Shown here: positions 36,276 through 45,381 of the stretch, piece by piece
Position numbering within the stretch: position 1 is the stretch's first letter
Layout of the letters: every line of letters starts with the position of its first letter
NCBI RefSeq assembly: GCF_008329645.1
Contig: NZ_CP043474.1
Span: 1,054,001-1,118,000 of the forward strand
Length of the DNA stretch: 64,000 nucleotides
Reading direction: 5' to 3'
Source: Mycolicibacterium grossiae
GTDB lineage: Bacteria > Actinomycetota > Actinomycetes > Mycobacteriales > Mycobacteriaceae
The notes under the pieces: model-generated
What the model was told of the DNA's origin: nothing
Database searches by the model: none
What the model saw: only the letters and a program-made list of their open reading frames with translations
Position numbers and translations under genes: made by a program

Positions 36276-37871
36276 TCAGCCCACCAGCAGGCGTTGCGCC
36301 GCGCGGGTGAGCCGGCGGCGGGGCCAACCGAATGCGCCGTCGGACGCCAGCGCCGCACGGGCGGCGTTGCGCCCGCAGACGCCGTGCACGCCGCCGCCCG
36401 GGGAGGCGCCGGCACTGCCGAGGAAGACGTTCTCGATGTGCGTCTCAGCACGGCCCAGGCCGGGCGCGGGCCGGAAGATCAACTGCTGGAACAACTGCGA
36501 GGTGCCGCCGTTGACCGCGCCGGTGTGCAGGTTGGCGTCGTTGGCCTCCAGATCCGAGGGCCGCTGAACGAGCTTGCCGACGATCCGCTCGGCGAACCCG
36601 GGCGCGTGCTGCTCGATCACCTCGTCGACGCGCTCGGCAACGATGTCCGCCGAGGCGTCGTCGGCGAGCCCACGCGGCAAATGCGTGTACGCCCAGGCAC
36701 TCTCGGTGCCCGCCGGTGAGCGGGTCGGGTCGGCGGTGGTCATCTGGCCGAACAGCATGAACGGATGCTCCGGCAGCGTGCGCGTGTTGAGGTCGGCCAT
36801 CCAGCGGATCAGACCGTCGTGGTCGGCGCCCAGGTGCACGGTGCCCGCCCCGGACAGGCTGCGCGAGCGCCACGGAATCGGTTCGCGCAGCGCATAGTCG
36901 ATCTTCAGGACCGGGGTGTCCCAGACGAAGCGGTCCAGGCCGTCCGCGAACGCCGGCGGCAACGTCTCGGCCGGTAGCAGCCGCTGGTACAGCTGCGGCG
37001 CGGACGTGTCCGCGACGACGGCGCGCCGGCAGCGGACCGTGCGGCCGTCGGCGGTCCGCACGGCGACGGCGCGGCCGTTGCGGACCTCGATGGACTCGAC
37101 GGGACGCCCGCATTCGACGCGCGCACCGGACGTTTCGGCGCGGCGCACCAGCGCGGCCGCCAGCTCCCCGGCACCGCCGACCGGGACGGGAAACCCGCCG
37201 TCCTGGGCCAGCATGATCAACAGGTAGCCCATCACGCCGCTGGCGGGCGCGTCGATGGGGACGTCGGCGTGCATGGCGTTGCCCAGCAGCAACAGACGTG
37301 CGGCGTCGCCGGCGAACAGGTGCTGTGCCATCACCCCGGCGGGCAGCAGCAGCAGGTGCACCAGCCGCAGCGCCTCGGCGGTGCCCAGCTCGCGCAGCAT
37401 GCCGAGCGCGCCGCGCACCGGCGGGAAGGGCGCGAACAGCGCCCGCAGCAGCGGTTCCTTGATGCGCTGGTACTGCGCGAACAGGTCGCACCAGCGCTGC
37501 CCGTCGCCTGGGTGGTTCGCCTCGAGAAGCGTTGCGGTGGCATCGATGTCGCGATAGATCACCGGCGCGTCGGTGTCGGTGGCGCTGCGGGCGTGACCCA
37601 CCACGGCCGGGGCGTGCGACCACCGCAGCCCGTGGTCGGTCAGGTTGAGATCGAGCAGCGCCGGCGACGCGACCGACAGCGGATAGAACGCGCTGTAGAG
37701 GTCGGTGACGTAGCCCGGCGTCACCTCGGCGCTCTTCACCGCCCCGCCCGGGGTGTCCTGCGCCTCGAGGACCACCACGTCCCAGCCGGCGTCCGCGAGC
37801 AGCGCCGCGGCCACCAACCCGTTGTGTCCGGCGCCGATCACCACGGCGTCGGCGGTCTCGCCGCTAGGCAT
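36276..37871 (-). CDS. FAD-dependent phytoene desaturase/retinol saturase-like oxidoreductase
   Basis: 531 residues. The N-terminal dinucleotide-binding VIGAGHNGLVAAALLADAGWDVVVLEA, GGDGxxP-like loops (DGGFPVPVGGAGELAAALVRRAETSGARVECG) and the C-terminal FLGSAGASPGGGVHGVCGRNAARAAL are those of the CrtI/RetSat flavoprotein family. The substrate is not known; many mycobacterial members lie outside carotenoid clusters, as here. It overlaps the SRPBCC gene upstream by eight bases, which suggests the two act on one pathway, with the lipid-binding-fold protein as carrier or cyclase. Confidence 0.9.
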   Translation of the reverse strand: MPSGETADAVVIGAGHNGLVAAALLADAGWDVVVLEAQDTPGGAVKSAEVTPGYVTDLYSAFYPLSVASPALLDLNLTDHGLRWSHAPAVVGHARSATDTDAPVIYRDIDATATLLEANHPGDGQRWCDLFAQYQRIKEPLLRALFAPFPPVRGALGMLRELGTAEALRLVHLLLLPAGVMAQHLFAGDAARLLLLGNAMHADVPIDAPASGVMGYLLIMLAQDGGFPVPVGGAGELAAALVRRAETSGARVECGRPVESIEVRNGRAVAVRTADGRTVRCRRAVVADTSAPQLYQRLLPAETLPPAFADGLDRFVWDTPVLKIDYALREPIPWRSRSLSGAGTVHLGADHDGLIRWMADLNTRTLPEHPFMLFGQMTTADPTRSPAGTESAWAYTHLPRGLADDASADIVAERVDEVIEQHAPGFAERIVGKLVQRPSDLEANDANLHTGAVNGGTSQLFQQLIFRPAPGLGRAETHIENVFLGSAGASPGGGVHGVCGRNAARAALASDGAFGWPRRRLTRAAQRLLVG

Positions 37872-38349
37872 CGTCGACGTCGGTCTCGCGTCGGCGTTCG
37901 GCCAGCGCCGCCAGGCGCCACGTGCACTCCCGATTGCGGGGGAACGCCGCGAGCAGCGCCGCCCGGTCCGGCAGCCAGCTCAGCGGCGGGGTGATCGGCA
38001 CCTCGGACATCTCGATCCGGCACCCGCCATCGGGATTGTCGAACAGCCGCAACGTGATCCGCGCCTTGCCGAAGGGCCGGCCGTTGGCGATGAGCACCAG
38101 CTTCTCCTGCGGCACGCACGCATCGACCACCGTGCTGTCGTCGAGCAGCACCGGCCACACGCCGACCGAGTGGTGCAGCGTGCTGCCGACGCTCGGCCAG
38201 TCGGGGTCGACGGCGCGCATGCGGCTGTTGCCGACCACCCACTGCGAGTAGGTCCAGCCGTCGGCCATGACCTCCCACACCCGGGACCGGCTGGCCGTCG
38301 TGTCGCGCTTGACGGTGAGTTCCCTGTTCAGTTCCTCGGGTTGCGCCAT
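37864..38349 (-). CDS. SRPBCC family (polyketide cyclase/START-like) protein
   Basis: 161 residues with the START/SRPBCC helix-grip pattern: TTASRSRVWEVMADGWTYSQWVVGNSRMRAVD at the start and a long C-terminal helix. The family binds hydrophobic ligands in a cavity. Two tryptophan-rich stretches (WTYSQWVVG, LSWLPDRAAL) line the expected pocket. The gene overlaps the following desaturase-like gene by eight bases, so translation is coupled. Ligand unknown. Confidence 0.85.
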   Translation of the reverse strand: MAQPEELNRELTVKRDTTASRSRVWEVMADGWTYSQWVVGNSRMRAVDPDWPSVGSTLHHSVGVWPVLLDDSTVVDACVPQEKLVLIANGRPFGKARITLRLFDNPDGGCRIEMSEVPITPPLSWLPDRAALLAAFPRNRECTWRLAALAERRRETDVDDA

Positions 38350-38380
38350 GATGGATCTCCTCTCCCTGGTCGGTCGTGCG

Positions 38381-39172
38381 TCATCGGGACCCGAACGGCG
38401 TGACGAGCAGCCGGTTGGCCACCGCCTTCACCGAGTCGGGCAGCACGCGCGCCACCGCCCCGGTGGCCTTGCTGATCGGCGATGACGCCACGACCTTGGC
38501 GTCACCCCGCAGCAGCGCGTCGTAACCCTGCTTCGCGACGTGGGCGGGGTCGTCCTTGACCGGCAGTCGCGCCAGCGGCGTGTCGAGCATGCCGACCCGG
38601 CGGAAGAACTCGGTGTCGGTGGCGCCGGGCAGTAGCGCGGTGACCGTGACGCCGGTGCCGCGGAACTCGTCGTGCAGCGCCTCGGTGAACGACTGCAGGA
38701 ACGCCTTCGACGCGTTGTACATCGACTGGTAGGACCCCGGCATCATCGCGACCAGCGACGACGTCACCAGCACGCGGCCGGCGTCACGACGGGCCATGTC
38801 GCGCAGCAGCAGCTTGGCCAGGGCGACCGTCGAGCGCACGTTGACGTCGACGATGCGCAGGTCCGCGTCGAGCCGGTCGTCGACGAAGCGACCCGCCCGG
38901 CCGGTGCCAGCGTTGAGCGCCGCGACGTCCACCGCACGTCCGCCCGCTCCGGCGGCGTCGTACACGTCCCAGACGCTGCCGGGTTCGCGCAGGTCCACCC
39001 GCACCGGGCGCACCTCGGTGCCGTGCCGCGCCAGGTCGGCGGCGGCGTCATCGAGCGCGGCGTCGTCGGCGGCGATCACCAGGTCGTAGCCGTCGGCCGC
39101 CAGCAGGTGCGCGAGTTCCCGACCGATGCCGCTGGACGCACCGGTCACCACCGCGAGACCCGTGTCGACCAT
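38381..39172 (-). CDS. short-chain dehydrogenase/reductase
   Basis: 263 residues of classical SDR type: cofactor motif TGASSGIG, N-terminal acid in VIAADD (suggesting NAD rather than NADP), NAG-type motif ALNAGTG, catalytic serine in VTSSLVAM and YNASK (Y-x-x-x-K). The C-terminal part continues to [23 protein letters not shown], which is longer than minimal SDRs and amphipathic. ATG at 39172 is taken; upstream extension is arginine-rich and unlikely. It lies 31 bases before the SRPBCC gene on the same strand. Confidence 0.92.
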   Translation of the reverse strand: MVDTGLAVVTGASSGIGRELAHLLAADGYDLVIAADDAALDDAAADLARHGTEVRPVRVDLREPGSVWDVYDAAGAGGRAVDVAALNAGTGRAGRFVDDRLDADLRIVDVNVRSTVALAKLLLRDMARRDAGRVLVTSSLVAMMPGSYQSMYNASKAFLQSFTEALHDEFRGTGVTVTALLPGATDTEFFRRVGMLDTPLARLPVKDDPAHVAKQGYDALLRGDAKVVASSPISKATGAVARVLPDSVKAVANRLLVTPFGSR

Positions 39173-39242
39173 GGCCCTGCGTCTACCCGGGAGCCGTCCG
39201 ACCAAACGCCGGGCGCCCGTCCCCGGGCGTACCCTCGAGACG

Positions 39243-40694
39243 GTGAGTACCTCCGCGACCGCCCTCGTCCTCGACGACTGGTTCGCGCGCGAGCTGCCCG
39301 AGATGGCCGTCGCGTGGAAGGCCGCCGACGCCCCCGATCCGCGCCTGCTGGTCCTCAACGAACCGCTGGCCGCCGACCTCGGCCTCGACCCCGGGTGGCT
39401 ACAGAGCCCCTCGGGCGTCGCGTTCCTGGTCGGCGCCGCCGTTCCGGAGGACGCGCACCCCGTGGCACAGGCCTACTCCGGGCACCAGTTCGGCGGCCTG
39501 GTCCCCCGCCTCGGCGATGGCCGCGCACTGCTGCTCGGCGAGTTGCGCACCGCCGACGGGCGACGCGTCGACGTGCACCTGAAGGGTTCGGGCGCAACGC
39601 CCTTCGCGCGCGGGGGCGACGGCCTGGCCGCCGTCGGGCCGATGCTGCGGGAGTACGTGATCAGCGAGGCCATGCACGGGCTCGGCATCCCGACCACCCG
39701 GTCGCTCGCGGTGACGGCCACCGGTCGCCGGGTGTACCGCGAGGAGTCGCTGCCCGGAGCAGTGCTCACCCGCGTCGCAGCCAGCCACCTGCGCGTCGGC
39801 AGCTTCGTCTACGCCACGCTCACCCGCAACGAGGACCTGCTGCGCCGCCTCGCCGACCACGCCATCGCGCGGCATCATCCCGCCGCCGCGGAGGCCGAGC
39901 GTCCCTACCTCGCCCTGTTCGAGTCCGTCCTGGCCGCACAGGCCGACCTCATCGCGCGGTGGATGCTGGTCGGCTTCGTCCACGGCGTGATGAACACCGA
40001 CAACATGACGATCTCCGGTGAGACCATCGACTACGGGCCGTGCGCGTTCATGGAGACCTTCGATCCCGCAACGGTGTTCAGCTCCATCGATCGCGGCGGG
40101 CGGTACGCCTACGGCAACCAGTCGGCGATCGGCGCATGGAACCTGGCCCGCTTCGCCGAGACCCTGCTGCCGCTGATCGACGACGACCAGGAGAAGGCCA
40201 TCGAGCTGGCCACCGCGACGCTCGGTGACTACGGCCCCCGCTACGAGGCTGCCTATCTGCGCGGCATGCGCGACAAGCTGGGTCTGGCAGACGACTCCGC
40301 GGCGACGACGGTGCTCAACGAGGCCCTGGAGTTGCTCGCGGCCAACCAGGTCGACTACACGACGTTCTTTGCCGGGCTGGCCGCGGCCGCGGCCGGGGAC
40401 GCCGAACCGGTCCGCGGCCTGTTCGCCGACCTCCGCGGCATCGACGCGTGGCTCGGCAGGTGGACCGCGCTTGGGCCGGACGCCAGGCTGCTGCAGCGCA
40501 TCAACCCGGTGTACATCCCGCGCAACCACCTGGTGGAGGAGGCCCTCGCCGCGGCCACCGGCGGCGACCTGGAGCCGCTGACCCGACTGGTCGACGTCGT
40601 CCGCGCCCCGTTCGGCGCGCGTCCGGGACTGGAGCGCTACGCCGAGGCCGCGCCGCCGGAATTCACCGACTACCGGACGTTCTGCGGCACCTGA
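39243..40694 (+). CDS. selO: SelO family protein AMPylase (YdiU)
   Basis: 483 residues of the SelO pseudokinase family, which transfers AMP to serine, threonine and tyrosine of target proteins. Family blocks are complete: [51 protein letters not shown] and [13 protein letters not shown], the latter two holding the metal-binding asparagine and aspartate. The C-terminal selenocysteine/cysteine of eukaryotic SelO is matched here by FCGT. GTG at 39243 follows TACCCT by seven bases (leaderless). It is divergent from the SDR gene with 70 bases between starts. Confidence 0.94.
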   Translation: MSTSATALVLDDWFARELPEMAVAWKAADAPDPRLLVLNEPLAADLGLDPGWLQSPSGVAFLVGAAVPEDAHPVAQAYSGHQFGGLVPRLGDGRALLLGELRTADGRRVDVHLKGSGATPFARGGDGLAAVGPMLREYVISEAMHGLGIPTTRSLAVTATGRRVYREESLPGAVLTRVAASHLRVGSFVYATLTRNEDLLRRLADHAIARHHPAAAEAERPYLALFESVLAAQADLIARWMLVGFVHGVMNTDNMTISGETIDYGPCAFMETFDPATVFSSIDRGGRYAYGNQSAIGAWNLARFAETLLPLIDDDQEKAIELATATLGDYGPRYEAAYLRGMRDKLGLADDSAATTVLNEALELLAANQVDYTTFFAGLAAAAAGDAEPVRGLFADLRGIDAWLGRWTALGPDARLLQRINPVYIPRNHLVEEALAAATGGDLEPLTRLVDVVRAPFGARPGLERYAEAAPPEFTDYRTFCGT

Positions 40695-40696
40695 GC

Positions 40697-40717
40697 GCTC
40701 ACCGCGGCGCGGTGAGC
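40697..40717. terminator. bidirectional hairpin between convergent genes
   Basis: GCTCACCGC and GCGGTGAGC form a nine-base-pair stem with a three-base loop directly after the selO stop and across the stop of the convergent lipoprotein gene, able to serve both strands. Confidence 0.7.
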
Positions 40718-41916
40718 ATCACGTACTGCGCGGCGACCAGCTGGTGGGACTGCGTCAGATCCGGGGACTGCACCTCGATCGCGTAGCGGCCCGCCGGGGC
40801 GACGCAGTAGAAGCCGCTCGGGAATTTCAGGCAGCGACTCTCGGGCAGGTTGGGCACCGCGTCGGCCGGGCTGACGCCGTCGGTGGACACCTCCACGCCG
40901 AAGGAGTCGGCGACGTGGGCGGCGGCGGCCTCGTCCTTGGCTTGATAGACGTTGGTCTGCGCCATCGCGACGGCGTCGACGCCGTTCTCGTCGAACAGCT
41001 TCTTCGAGCCCACCGGGTTGCTCTGGAAGTGCAGGGCGCCGCGCGTGGTGTAGACCGCGTTCTTGGTCAGCGCGGTGTCGGTACCCCCGGGGATGGTCCG
41101 GGCCAGCAGGCCGGTCGGATCCAGCGGCACGTTGGCCAGCTCGTTCGGTGCCGTCGGGGTGAACTCGTCGATCGCCGGGCCCTGCGCGTCGACGGTCTTG
41201 CCGACGAGGTCGGCCGCGGCCTCCAGACCGTCGGCCGACTGCACCAGCTGCATCAGCACGTAGGGTCCGTGCGGCGTGAACGACCGGATGGTGTCCATGG
41301 TGGCGTTGCTGCCGCGGGCGGTGAACGGGTAGGTGGAGGCCTGCGCGTCGTCGTGCCCGCTGATCGTGGTGGGCGTCGGTTTCTTCCCCTGAATCGGCTG
41401 TTCCTGCGCGGCGCCGTTCATGTCCGCCGCCGCAGCCTTCGCCGCCTCCGGATCACCGAACCGCAGGACAGCGTTGACCAACACCTTCTTGTCCGTCTCC
41501 TGCCGGGCGGATGCGAAGCCGTTGATCATCGCGTGCTTTCCGGCCGCCGCCGCGATCTGCGTGGGGCCGAGTTGTTCCAGCCCCTGCGCGCCGTTGAGCA
41601 GGAACGAGCCACTGAGGTAGGGCGTGACGATGGCCTCGTCCACGTCCCAGGGTCCGACGACGTAGTCCGCCATGTGTTGGGCGTCGACCACCACGCCGGT
41701 ACCGGGCTGTCCCGCGGTGCCCAGCGGCGGGCGCGGTGCGGTCGGGATCTTCCCGACGTCCAGCTTGTCCGCACTCACGATCGGCGGCGCCGGCGCGGTC
41801 GACGAGCTGGACGGCGCACCGCCCGCGGCGTCGGTGTCCCGAGACCCGCACGCCGTCATCGCCGCCGTCGTCGACAAGGCCACCAGCAACGCCGTACCCA
41901 CCCTCAGCCACTGCAT
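40699..41916 (-). CDS. mycobacterial lipoprotein (DUF7373-like)
   Basis: 405 residues. The signal peptide ends in a lipobox-like AMTAC (cysteine about residue 23), followed by a serine/alanine linker and a two-lobed soluble body (VLRFGDPEAAKAAAADMN; AVAMAQTNVYQAKDEAAAAHVADSFG), both with the same beta-alpha pattern, so the body may be an internal duplication. Two cysteines near the end (SRCLKF, FYCVAP) may pair. It resembles the DUF7373 family of surface lipoproteins of mycobacteria. Function unknown. Confidence 0.8.
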   Translation of the reverse strand: MQWLRVGTALLVALSTTAAMTACGSRDTDAAGGAPSSSSTAPAPPIVSADKLDVGKIPTAPRPPLGTAGQPGTGVVVDAQHMADYVVGPWDVDEAIVTPYLSGSFLLNGAQGLEQLGPTQIAAAAGKHAMINGFASARQETDKKVLVNAVLRFGDPEAAKAAAADMNGAAQEQPIQGKKPTPTTISGHDDAQASTYPFTARGSNATMDTIRSFTPHGPYVLMQLVQSADGLEAAADLVGKTVDAQGPAIDEFTPTAPNELANVPLDPTGLLARTIPGGTDTALTKNAVYTTRGALHFQSNPVGSKKLFDENGVDAVAMAQTNVYQAKDEAAAAHVADSFGVEVSTDGVSPADAVPNLPESRCLKFPSGFYCVAPAGRYAIEVQSPDLTQSHQLVAAQYVMLTAPR

Positions 41917-41970
41917 CGTGTCTCCCTCCTGCCACCGACCCGTACCCCCAACCTATCGGCCGGAAACTGC

Positions 41971-42906
41971 TCAGGGGTGGCAAACGAACGTCAACGCACC
42001 GGGGAGACAGACGATCACGGTGAACGCCGCCAGCAGCGCAACCTGCTGTCGCAGGCGTTCCGCGGCGTCGACGCCGGCGGCGAGCCGCCAGGCCCGGCTG
42101 GTCACGGCCACGTCGGCAACTCCCATACCCGAGCCCATCGCACCGCTCGCCGGGGGTCGCGCGGGACGCGCCAGGGTCACCAGGCTCGACAGCACCGCGT
42201 CGCGACCGCAGCGCCGCGTCGCCTCGTCATCGGCGCACATCTCGACCAGTGGCGCGACGGCCCGTACCGCCGCACCGAACAGCGGCAGACGCGGCATGGC
42301 CGCAGCGAGCGCCCGCAGCACCATCATCAGCTGCGGGTGACGAGCCGCCAGGTGTGCCCGCTCGTGCGCGACGACGGCCGCCAGCTGCGGTCCCGGCAGC
42401 ACGTCGACGGCCGCCGACGTCACCACGATGGCGTCCGGCCGCCCGGCCACGCAGTAGGCGGCCGCGCGCGGTGCCGGTAGCACCACCACGCCCGGGTGCG
42501 GCGTCGTCGGTGCGCCGAGAATCCGTGCCGCACCAGCGTGTTCGACACTGCGGCTCCAGAACCGCCGCACCGTGCCCGCGGTGCGGCGCAGCACCACCAT
42601 CGAGGCGACCGCCGCCGCGCCGAGACCGCCGGCCAGCGCGAGATCACCCACCGGACCGAGGTGGTGCACCGCCACCAGCAGGTGCAGGCAGAAGCGCGCG
42701 GGCGCCGGCCCGTGCCCCATGACGAACGCCGCCGCGATCCCGACGCCGGCCGCCAGCCACGCCGCCACCGCCAGGCCGATCGTGCTGAGCCACAGCGCCA
42801 CCCCCAGCCGAGGACTGGCACCGCCCCGGGTCAGCCGGGTCAGCACGGCCGGCGCCGCGAACGTCAGCACCGCCGCGTAGCCGAGCAGACAGCCGACGGC
42901 GGTCAC
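41971..42906 (-). CDS. BlaR1-like M56 family membrane metalloprotease, short form
   Basis: 311 residues from GTG with about five membrane helices and the zinc protease motif HERAH (181-185, AVVAHERAHLAARHP); a second possible zinc ligand lies in EMCADDEATRR about residue 225. It lacks the extracellular penicillin-binding sensor domain of staphylococcal BlaR1, like the M. tuberculosis BlaR homologue. Such proteins cleave a BlaI-type repressor. The start overlaps the blaI stop by four bases. What it senses is unclear, given the missing sensor. Confidence 0.92.
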   Translation of the reverse strand: MTAVGCLLGYAAVLTFAAPAVLTRLTRGGASPRLGVALWLSTIGLAVAAWLAAGVGIAAAFVMGHGPAPARFCLHLLVAVHHLGPVGDLALAGGLGAAAVASMVVLRRTAGTVRRFWSRSVEHAGAARILGAPTTPHPGVVVLPAPRAAAYCVAGRPDAIVVTSAAVDVLPGPQLAAVVAHERAHLAARHPQLMMVLRALAAAMPRLPLFGAAVRAVAPLVEMCADDEATRRCGRDAVLSSLVTLARPARPPASGAMGSGMGVADVAVTSRAWRLAAGVDAAERLRQQVALLAAFTVIVCLPGALTFVCHP

Positions 42907-43280
42907 GACGGGGCCCGGCGGCGGGACGCCTTGCGCAGCGCCGCCCGCAGTCGCGCCGACTCCTCGTCCGAGATCTGGTCGAGGAAGAAGTTGAGCACCA
43001 GGTCCGCATCACCACCGGCCTGGAACGCGTCGCGCATCAGGTTCGCCGAACGCTGCTCGCGAGTCATCGTCGCCCGGTACCGGTAGGCCTTGCCGTCGCG
43101 GTCCCGCGCCAGCCACCCCTTGCGGAAGAGGTTGTCCATCGTCGACATCACCGTGGTGTAGGCAATCTCGCGCTGCGTCGACATCTCGTCGAAGACCTCA
43201 CGCACCGTCACCGGATGCGGGCGAGCCCACACCCGCTCCATCACGACGGCCTCCAGGTCGCCGAAGCCCCTCTGCTGCAA
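42903..43280 (-). CDS. blaI: BlaI/MecI family transcriptional repressor
   Basis: 125 residues. The winged helix FGDLEAVVMERVWARPHPVTVREVFDEMS... IAYTTVMSTMDNLFRKGWL is typical for BlaI, followed by a dimerisation tail. The start is a TTG with GAGGAG eight bases upstream. It is followed by the M56 protease gene and preceded, on the same strand, by an L,D-transpeptidase gene with a 112-base gap that is filled largely by a 27-base tandem repeat. No beta-lactamase gene adjoins it, so the transpeptidase is the most likely local target. Confidence 0.92.
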   Translation of the reverse strand: MQQRGFGDLEAVVMERVWARPHPVTVREVFDEMSTQREIAYTTVMSTMDNLFRKGWLARDRDGKAYRYRATMTREQRSANLMRDAFQAGGDADLVLNFFLDQISDEESARLRAALRKASRRRAPS

Positions 43281-43303
43281 CGGTTCGCTCCTCGGGTCAG
43301 CTA

Positions 43304-43409
43304 CGTGCCGGTCTCAGGCGCGCCCCGCCGTGCCGGTCTCAGGCGCGCCCCGCGCCGTGCCGGTCTCAGGCGCGCCCCGCGCCGTGCCGGTCTCAGGCGC
43401 GCCCCGCGC
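43304..43409. repeat. four tandem copies of a 27-base unit over an L,D-transpeptidase stop
   Basis: Units at 43304-43328 (two bases short), 43329-43355, 43356-43382 and 43383-43409, each starting CGTGCCGGTCTCAGGCGCG. The last contains the stop codon and final residues (GAGRA) of the transpeptidase, so the repeat arose by copying the gene end, stop included. It reaches to within 24 bases of the blaI start. Confidence 0.95.
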
Positions 43410-44631
43410 CGCCGCGCAGCCACACGTCCCACGGCACGCTCCAGTCCCCGTTCTGCCACTGCTCGAGCGGCTTGCCGCCGGTGTTGCGCACCTCGACGAC
43501 GTCGCCGGGCTGGGCGAACTCGTAGAACCACTCGGCGTTCTCGGCGCTCAGGTTCAAACACCCCGCCGACACGTTGGTGCTGCCCTGCGCCCACACCGTC
43601 GCCTCCCGCTCGTGCAGGTAGATGCCGTCCGGGCTGATCCGCACCGCATGGGGCACGCTGATCTTGTAGCCCGACGACGAGTTCACCGGCAGACCGTAGG
43701 TCGAGGAGTCCATCAGCACCGGGTTCTGCTTCTCCATCACCGTGTACACGCCCGGCTGGGTCCAGAACGCGATCGTCCGTCCCCCAACGGTTTCGGTGCC
43801 GCCGCGGCCCATCGACGTCGGCATCGTCCGCACAAGGCGGCCGTCGACGTACACGCTCACCTGCTTGGTGCGGTCATCGGCGATCGAGACGTGCGAGCGG
43901 CCGATCCGGAAGCTCACCCGCTCGTCGTCGCCGCCGTAACGGCCGTTGCCGAGGTCGACGCCGTAGATCGCGGCGTCCACCGTCACCTCGGTGCCCGCCG
44001 GGTAGTACTCCCGGGGACGCCAGTGGGCCTTGCGCTCGTCGATCCACGTCCACGCGCCTTCGACGGGCGGGGACGTGGTGACCCGCATCCGGCTCTGCGC
44101 GGCGACGCGGTCGGTGACCGGCGCGTCGAACCGGGCGACCACCACCGTGCCGACGCCGTAGGTGCCGCCGTCGGCCAGTGCGGCACCGACCGTGGTCGTC
44201 AGGGCCACGCCCACCTCGTCGGAAGGGGTCACCGTGGTGAACGTCGACTCCCGCGTCGTGGTGGTCGCATTCGTGCCGCGCCCGGTGGCGCGGATCGCGT
44301 AGTCCCGGCCGTAGCCCAGCGGTTCGGTCGGCTGCCACGTCCGGCGGTCCGCGCTGAGCCGGCCGGCGACCGGCCTGCCGGCCTCGTTGGTCATCCGGAC
44401 CTCGGTCAAGGTGCCCGCCGTCGCGGTCACCGACACGACGCCCACCGGTGCCACGTCCGTCGCGCCGGGCGCGGGCACGATGGCCAGCTCCGACCCCACC
44501 AACGGAGGCAGCGCGACGCCCACTTTCGCTGCGGCGGTGACGGTTTGGGGCGCGGAGCCACTCTGCATCCCGACCGCCAGGACGACGACCGCGGCCGCGG
44601 CGAGCCCGGCGAGCAGGCGATGGCGTGGCAT
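43393..44631 (-). CDS. L,D-transpeptidase (YkuD) with Ig-like domains
   Basis: 412 residues. Signal peptide or anchor (about 5-24), two Ig-like domains (about 40-135 and 136-245), then a YkuD catalytic domain (about 246-385) and a tryptophan-rich tail. It forms 3-3 crosslinks in peptidoglycan and is the kind of enzyme that carbapenems inhibit. Catalytic C358 and upstream H340 (IYLHEREATVW) are present, but the motif reads S355-A-G-C-L-N rather than SHGC, so the usual histidine next to the cysteine is alanine. A TAGTAG/CTACGT region lies just upstream, and blaI follows downstream. Confidence 0.93.
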   Translation of the reverse strand: MPRHRLLAGLAAAAVVVLAVGMQSGSAPQTVTAAAKVGVALPPLVGSELAIVPAPGATDVAPVGVVSVTATAGTLTEVRMTNEAGRPVAGRLSADRRTWQPTEPLGYGRDYAIRATGRGTNATTTTRESTFTTVTPSDEVGVALTTTVGAALADGGTYGVGTVVVARFDAPVTDRVAAQSRMRVTTSPPVEGAWTWIDERKAHWRPREYYPAGTEVTVDAAIYGVDLGNGRYGGDDERVSFRIGRSHVSIADDRTKQVSVYVDGRLVRTMPTSMGRGGTETVGGRTIAFWTQPGVYTVMEKQNPVLMDSSTYGLPVNSSSGYKISVPHAVRISPDGIYLHEREATVWAQGSTNVSAGCLNLSAENAEWFYEFAQPGDVVEVRNTGGKPLEQWQNGDWSVPWDVWLRGGAGRA

Positions 44632-44654
44632 GGTGACTCCGTGGGGACGAGCGG

Positions 44655-44676
44655 CGACTACGTACCAACATAGTAG
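44655..44676. promoter_or_regulatory. possible BlaI-type operator upstream of the L,D-transpeptidase
   Basis: GACTACGTACCAACATAGTAG contains ACTA and TAGT half-sites ten bases apart. BlaI/MecI operators have TAC/GTA-type palindromes, and the core CTACGTRCC also occurs upstream of blaI (43301-43309). The match is short and by eye. Confidence 0.35.
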
Positions 44677-44712
44677 ATGGGCCCGGGTGCTGCCCGGCCG
44701 CGCGCGGCGCGC

Positions 44713-45378
44713 TCAGCGCAGCGGCAGCACCGGGGCATTGCGATCGCGCAGCATCGACGTCATCAGTGCGCTCTCGGAGTTCTGCGTCGCCAACATCTGC
44801 GTCGCGAGCGCGCGTACGTAGCCGGTCTCGGCGCGTTCGGCCGCGTCGGCGAGCATGTCCGTCCCGCCCTGGTGATGACGCAGCATCAGTTGTAGGAAGA
44901 GCACGTCGCGTGCCGCGGGGGCGGCGCGGCGCAACGCGTCCATCTCGGCCGGGCTCGCCATGCCGGGCATCGACGCCATGGGTCCGCTCATGCCGCCACC
45001 CATGCCGCCACCCCCCGTGCCGCCGCCACCCATGCCCGAGTGGTTCTCGTGCGCGGCCATCCAGCCCATGTGGCCGCCGGTCGGCAACAGCGGCTCGCCC
45101 CACGACGTCAGCCAGCCCTGCATCCGACCGATCTGGTTCTGCTGGCTGGTCAGGATGTCGTAGGCGAGGTTCTGCACCGCCGGGTCCGACCCGCCGGCCA
45201 GTTCGGTCGTCGCCATGTCGACCGCCTGCGCGTGGTGCACGGACATGTCGTGGGCGAAGCCGACGTCGACCGGTCCGTGCGTCGCGGCGGGACGCTCCTC
45301 ACCGCGGAGCAGCCAGCCCGTCGCCACCGCGGCCAGCACCAGGAGCACCGCGCCGAGCAGCAGGAGTCCGCTGCGCAT
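44713..45378 (-). CDS. DUF305 domain protein, exported
   Basis: 221 residues: N-terminal anchor helix (about 4-24), then a DUF305 four-helix, ferritin-like domain with FAHDMSVHHAQAVDMA and LMLRHHQGGTDMLADAAER, the paired HH motifs typical for the family, separated by a glycine/methionine-rich loop (HSGMGGGGTGGGGMGGGM). The His/Met richness suggests copper or another soft metal outside the membrane, but that is inference. It lies three bases downstream of the DUF3105 gene, so the two share an operon. Confidence 0.9.
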   Translation of the reverse strand: MRSGLLLLGAVLLVLAAVATGWLLRGEERPAATHGPVDVGFAHDMSVHHAQAVDMATTELAGGSDPAVQNLAYDILTSQQNQIGRMQGWLTSWGEPLLPTGGHMGWMAAHENHSGMGGGGTGGGGMGGGMSGPMASMPGMASPAEMDALRRAAPAARDVLFLQLMLRHHQGGTDMLADAAERAETGYVRALATQMLATQNSESALMTSMLRDRNAPVLPLR

Positions 45379-45381
45379 CGA

